Positions 61,641 through 64,000 of a DNA stretch of 64,000 nucleotides are shown here, piece after piece. The DNA is taken from positions 496,001 to 560,000 of the forward strand of contig NZ_JASHKQ010000001.1 in assembly GCF_030056795.1 (NCBI RefSeq), given 5' to 3'. The notes under the pieces are model-generated. The model saw only the letters and a list, made by a program, of their open reading frames with translations. It did no database searches and was not told the origin of the DNA. The position numbers and the translations under genes were made by a program. How positions within the stretch are numbered: position 1 is the first letter of the stretch; each line of letters opens with the position of its first letter. This stretch comes from Rhodococcus sp. IEGM 1381. GTDB taxonomy: Bacteria > Actinomycetota > Actinomycetes > Mycobacteriales > Mycobacteriaceae.

Positions 61641-62774
61641 CTACAGATCGAGCACGATCCGTGCGCCGTCGGAGCGCGACACACAGATCAACATCTCGTG
61701 TTTCTGCTCCTCGGACGTGAGGCGGTTTTCGCGGTGCTGAGGTGTTCCGCTGAGCACTCGCACCCGACACGTTCCGCAGAACCCCTGTTGACACGAGTAC
61801 GCGATATCGGGCCGGACGCGTCGAATAGCGTGCAGCGCAGTCTCTTCCGCACCGACAGACAGAATCTCTCCCGAGTCGACGAGCTGCACCTCGAAGTTCG
61901 TACCGTTCTTCACCGGCGGCGGCGAGAATCGCTCGAAGTGCAGATGGGTCGCCGGGAGGGCATCGAACGACGCGCGAACCAGATCGATCATGGGCGGCGG
62001 ACCACATACGTAGACCGACCCGCCGGGTTCCGTGGCCCCGAGCAGATCCATGCTCGACGGCATCCCGTCCACGTCGTCGGTGCGGACGGTGACTCGTGCC
62101 GGATCCCAACCCGCGACTTCGTCCAGGAACGGCATCGACTCACGCGAGCGGCCGCAGTAGACGAGGTGCCAGTCCATCCCGAGTTCACGGGCCTTGCGCA
62201 CCATCGAGATGATCGCGGTGATACCGATTCCGCCGGCCACGAACACCGCATGTTCGGACGGGACGAACGGAAATCCATTGCGCGGCCCCCGAATCGACAC
62301 CTGTGTGCCCACCGTCAGGGCGTGCATCTCCGGCGATCCACCGCCGCCGCCGGGCACCAGTCTCACTGCGATCGAGTACGTCTTCTCGCTCGGCTGGCCG
62401 CACAGTGAGTACTGACGTCGACGACCGGACGGAAGGTAGAAATCCAAGTGCATTCCCGGCGCCCACGCCGGTAGAACAGACCCGTCGGCCGCGGCGAAGG
62501 TCAACTGCACCACCTGCTCGTCGATGCAGAGCACTTTCCGGGAGACCAGCGTCAATTCTCGAATGCGCGCGACCGGAGGTGCCGCATACGAGCCGTCGTA
62601 CCCGTCGTTGTCGAGTAGGGCGAACCACTTGTCGAGGGCGTCGGTGACCAGAGACACCGTCTGATCCGGCTCGTCACGCCCGTACAGATTCTGCGGAATC
62701 GTACGACCTACTCGAAACGTGTCGACCTTCTGAGCCATTGCGCCGAGCCTGCTCCGCAACGTGCGTTTGGTCAT
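61641..62774 (-). CDS. PDR/VanB-type oxidoreductase with C-terminal 2Fe-2S ferredoxin
   Basis: 377 residues. FMN or FAD domain (RRRQYSLCGQPSE), NAD domain (VFVAGGIGITAIISMVRKA, VYVCGPPPMIDLV) and a C-terminal ferredoxin domain with CQQGFCGTCRVRVLSG plus the fourth Cys in MLICVSR. It moves electrons from NAD(P)H to a partner oxygenase or hydrolase. Its start overlaps the metal-dependent hydrolase stop by 4 nt (62771-62774), making a two-gene operon. The partner oxygenase is not in the window. Confidence 0.9.
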   Translation of the reverse strand: MTKRTLRSRLGAMAQKVDTFRVGRTIPQNLYGRDEPDQTVSLVTDALDKWFALLDNDGYDGSYAAPPVARIRELTLVSRKVLCIDEQVVQLTFAAADGSVLPAWAPGMHLDFYLPSGRRRQYSLCGQPSEKTYSIAVRLVPGGGGGSPEMHALTVGTQVSIRGPRNGFPFVPSEHAVFVAGGIGITAIISMVRKARELGMDWHLVYCGRSRESMPFLDEVAGWDPARVTVRTDDVDGMPSSMDLLGATEPGGSVYVCGPPPMIDLVRASFDALPATHLHFERFSPPPVKNGTNFEVQLVDSGEILSVGAEETALHAIRRVRPDIAYSCQQGFCGTCRVRVLSGTPQHRENRLTSEEQKHEMLICVSRSDGARIVLDL

Positions 62775-63688
62775 CGATCAGCGGACCGCGCCGCCGGAGA
62801 GGTAGCGAGATACTGCACGGCTTGAGCCGTCGAGCCTTCCTGGGACGGATGGTAGGTGCTCTTGAAGTACCGCAACGACGCCTTGACCATGGACATCGGT
62901 GTAGGGAACAGACCCGACTTGGCCACTCGTCGGAATTCCCCGAACGACGGCGTGCGCTGCTTCGGCGACAGATGAGCCAACGTCGGATCCTGGCTCATCA
63001 GGTAGCGAACGCCGCGCGTCCAGAACCAGACGAGGGTGGGTGCAATGACGACGTAGGTACGGATTCGCCGCGTCGGCCTGACATCGAAGTAGCGCATCAC
63101 CTCGTATGCCACCGAACGATGCTCGACTTCCTCGGCACCGTGCCAACGAAGCAGGTCCAGCATCACCGGATGGACGTCGGCTCGGTCGAGCTCCTTCGCA
63201 TTGAGAACCCAGTCGCCGAGGAACGCGGTCAGGTGCTCGGCTGCAGCGATCAGGGCGAGCCGCTCGACCAGACTGTTCTGTCCGTGGCCCGAGCGATTAC
63301 CGAGAGCGCGGCCGAACAGGAACTTCATCTGATCCACGTACGGATCGACATCGATGCCGTGTGCACGAAGCTGGTCGTGGACCTCGGTGTGGGCCTGCGC
63401 GTGCATGGCTTCCTGGCCGATGAAGCCGATCACGTCGTCGCGCAGCTGATCGTCGTGAATCAGCGGCAACGCCTCCTTGAACGTGCGCACGAACCACTCC
63501 TCGCCCTCAGGCAGAAGCAGGTGCATCACGTTGATCAGGTGCGTGGCCAGCGGATTGCCGTCCATATAGTGCAGCGGCAGAGTTTCCCAATCGAACTCGA
63601 CGTTCCGAGCGTGCAGGACCACTCTGTCTTCGGGGGTTCCATCGACGTCGACAGCCGTTGTCGACGCCTTCTTCGTAGGTGCAGACAC
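62771..63688 (-). CDS. Predicted metal-dependent hydrolase (PF10118)
   Basis: ~305 residues. HLINVMHLLLPEGEEWFVRT, QEAMHAQAHTEVHDQL, AAAEHLTAFLG and GAEEVEHRSVAYEVM give Glu and His pairs resembling a diiron ferritin-like site, the family signature. Biochemical role unknown; members often lie beside ferredoxin reductases of the type downstream, suggesting an oxygenase-like reaction. GTG 63688 has GAGGAG upstream. Operon partner of the oxidoreductase. Confidence 0.85.
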   Translation of the reverse strand: MSAPTKKASTTAVDVDGTPEDRVVLHARNVEFDWETLPLHYMDGNPLATHLINVMHLLLPEGEEWFVRTFKEALPLIHDDQLRDDVIGFIGQEAMHAQAHTEVHDQLRAHGIDVDPYVDQMKFLFGRALGNRSGHGQNSLVERLALIAAAEHLTAFLGDWVLNAKELDRADVHPVMLDLLRWHGAEEVEHRSVAYEVMRYFDVRPTRRIRTYVVIAPTLVWFWTRGVRYLMSQDPTLAHLSPKQRTPSFGEFRRVAKSGLFPTPMSMVKASLRYFKSTYHPSQEGSTAQAVQYLATSPAARSADR

Positions 63689-63957
63689 AACTTCTCCTCG
63701 TCCGATGGCCGCGTGTAACAGTATTCGGTCCCCCGACCGTCGCGTGTTCCGAATCACGCTACGCACACAGATAGTCTCACAGCAACACTGCACTCAACAT
63801 CTGTTGAGGAGCACGTGGACCAGCGGGTACGACAAACCGACTTTGGGAACAATCACTATCCGTAGGTGTCTCGCGGACCCCGACCGCGCACGTGACGTTC
63901 ACCTTTCCGCCAGCTCTGCGTGGTCGGACCAGTGATTCGAAGTGAGGTCACCACACC

Positions 63958-64000
63958 GTGGCCTACCGCCGCGGCGATCTTCGCCAGAATCTGCGACTGC
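63958..64000 (+). CDS. Start of a gene cut by the window edge, possibly TetR family
   Basis: GTG 63958 with GTGAGGT upstream opens [14 protein letters not shown], which resembles the N-terminus of TetR regulators before their HTH. Only 14 codons are visible. A TetR divergent from the metal-dependent hydrolase operon is plausible, but this is weak evidence. Confidence 0.35.
   Translation, partial: MAYRRGDLRQNLRL

Overview
The window is high-GC actinobacterial DNA. Its core matches the origin-proximal cell-wall and replication block of Mycobacteriales: fhaA-fhaB-pstP-rodA-pbpA-pknA-pknB, trpG/pabA, a DUF881 gene, crgA, a PH-domain gene, ppiA, a cwsA-like gene, tRNA-Ala, tRNA-Ile, a DUF3566 gene, gyrA and gyrB. 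LysX, a Culp-type cutinase, several F420-type PPOX proteins and the gene order suggest Rhodococcus (or Rhodococcoides). The genus is an inference from gene content; no marker was searched.

Layout. 1-11.9 kb is accessory: a cut-off aldo/keto reductase with a divergent XRE regulator, an AraC-GyrI regulator, a MarR regulator facing a phenolic acid decarboxylase and DUF3237 pair, small enzymes, a cobalamin-type ABC importer behind a compact cobalamin riboswitch, and an MFS exporter facing a LacI regulator across a 28-bp palindrome. 12-25 kb holds a GGDEF-EAL protein, F420-type oxidoreductases, an acetyltransferase, an AbiEi-like protein, lysX, an alpha/beta hydrolase with an apparent C-terminal frameshift, a FabH-like synthase, an MFS/LysR pair and a histidine phosphatase. 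25-36 kb holds a YhgE-like membrane protein, a monooxygenase, a 14-TM exporter, a cutinase and gltBD. 36-48.5 kb is the cell-elongation and Ser/Thr phosphorylation operon, then trpG, DUF881, crgA and the PH protein. 48.6-61.4 kb holds a rhomboid protease, ppiA, cwsA-like, DUF1023, GGDEF and desaturase genes, two tRNAs flanking a 36-residue DLW-39-like gene, DUF3566, gyrA and gyrB. Upstream of gyrB, where recF usually lies, there is an oxidoreductase/metal-dependent hydrolase operon and the start of a possible TetR gene.

How the genes work together. PknA/PknB, the phosphatase PstP and the FHA readers FhaA/FhaB form a phospho-signalling loop controlling the RodA/PbpA peptidoglycan synthase. CrgA and the CwsA-like protein act at septum and pole. 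GyrA/GyrB form gyrase. GltB/GltD form glutamate synthase.

The most unusual signal is a family of nine copies of a ~56-bp interspersed palindromic repeat. All are intergenic and eight share one strand. They lie in the accessory regions and are absent from 21.3-48.5 kb. Other signals are the cobalamin riboswitch, operators overlapping start codons, DnaA-box-like clusters around crgA and upstream of lysX, and a break in gyrB synteny.
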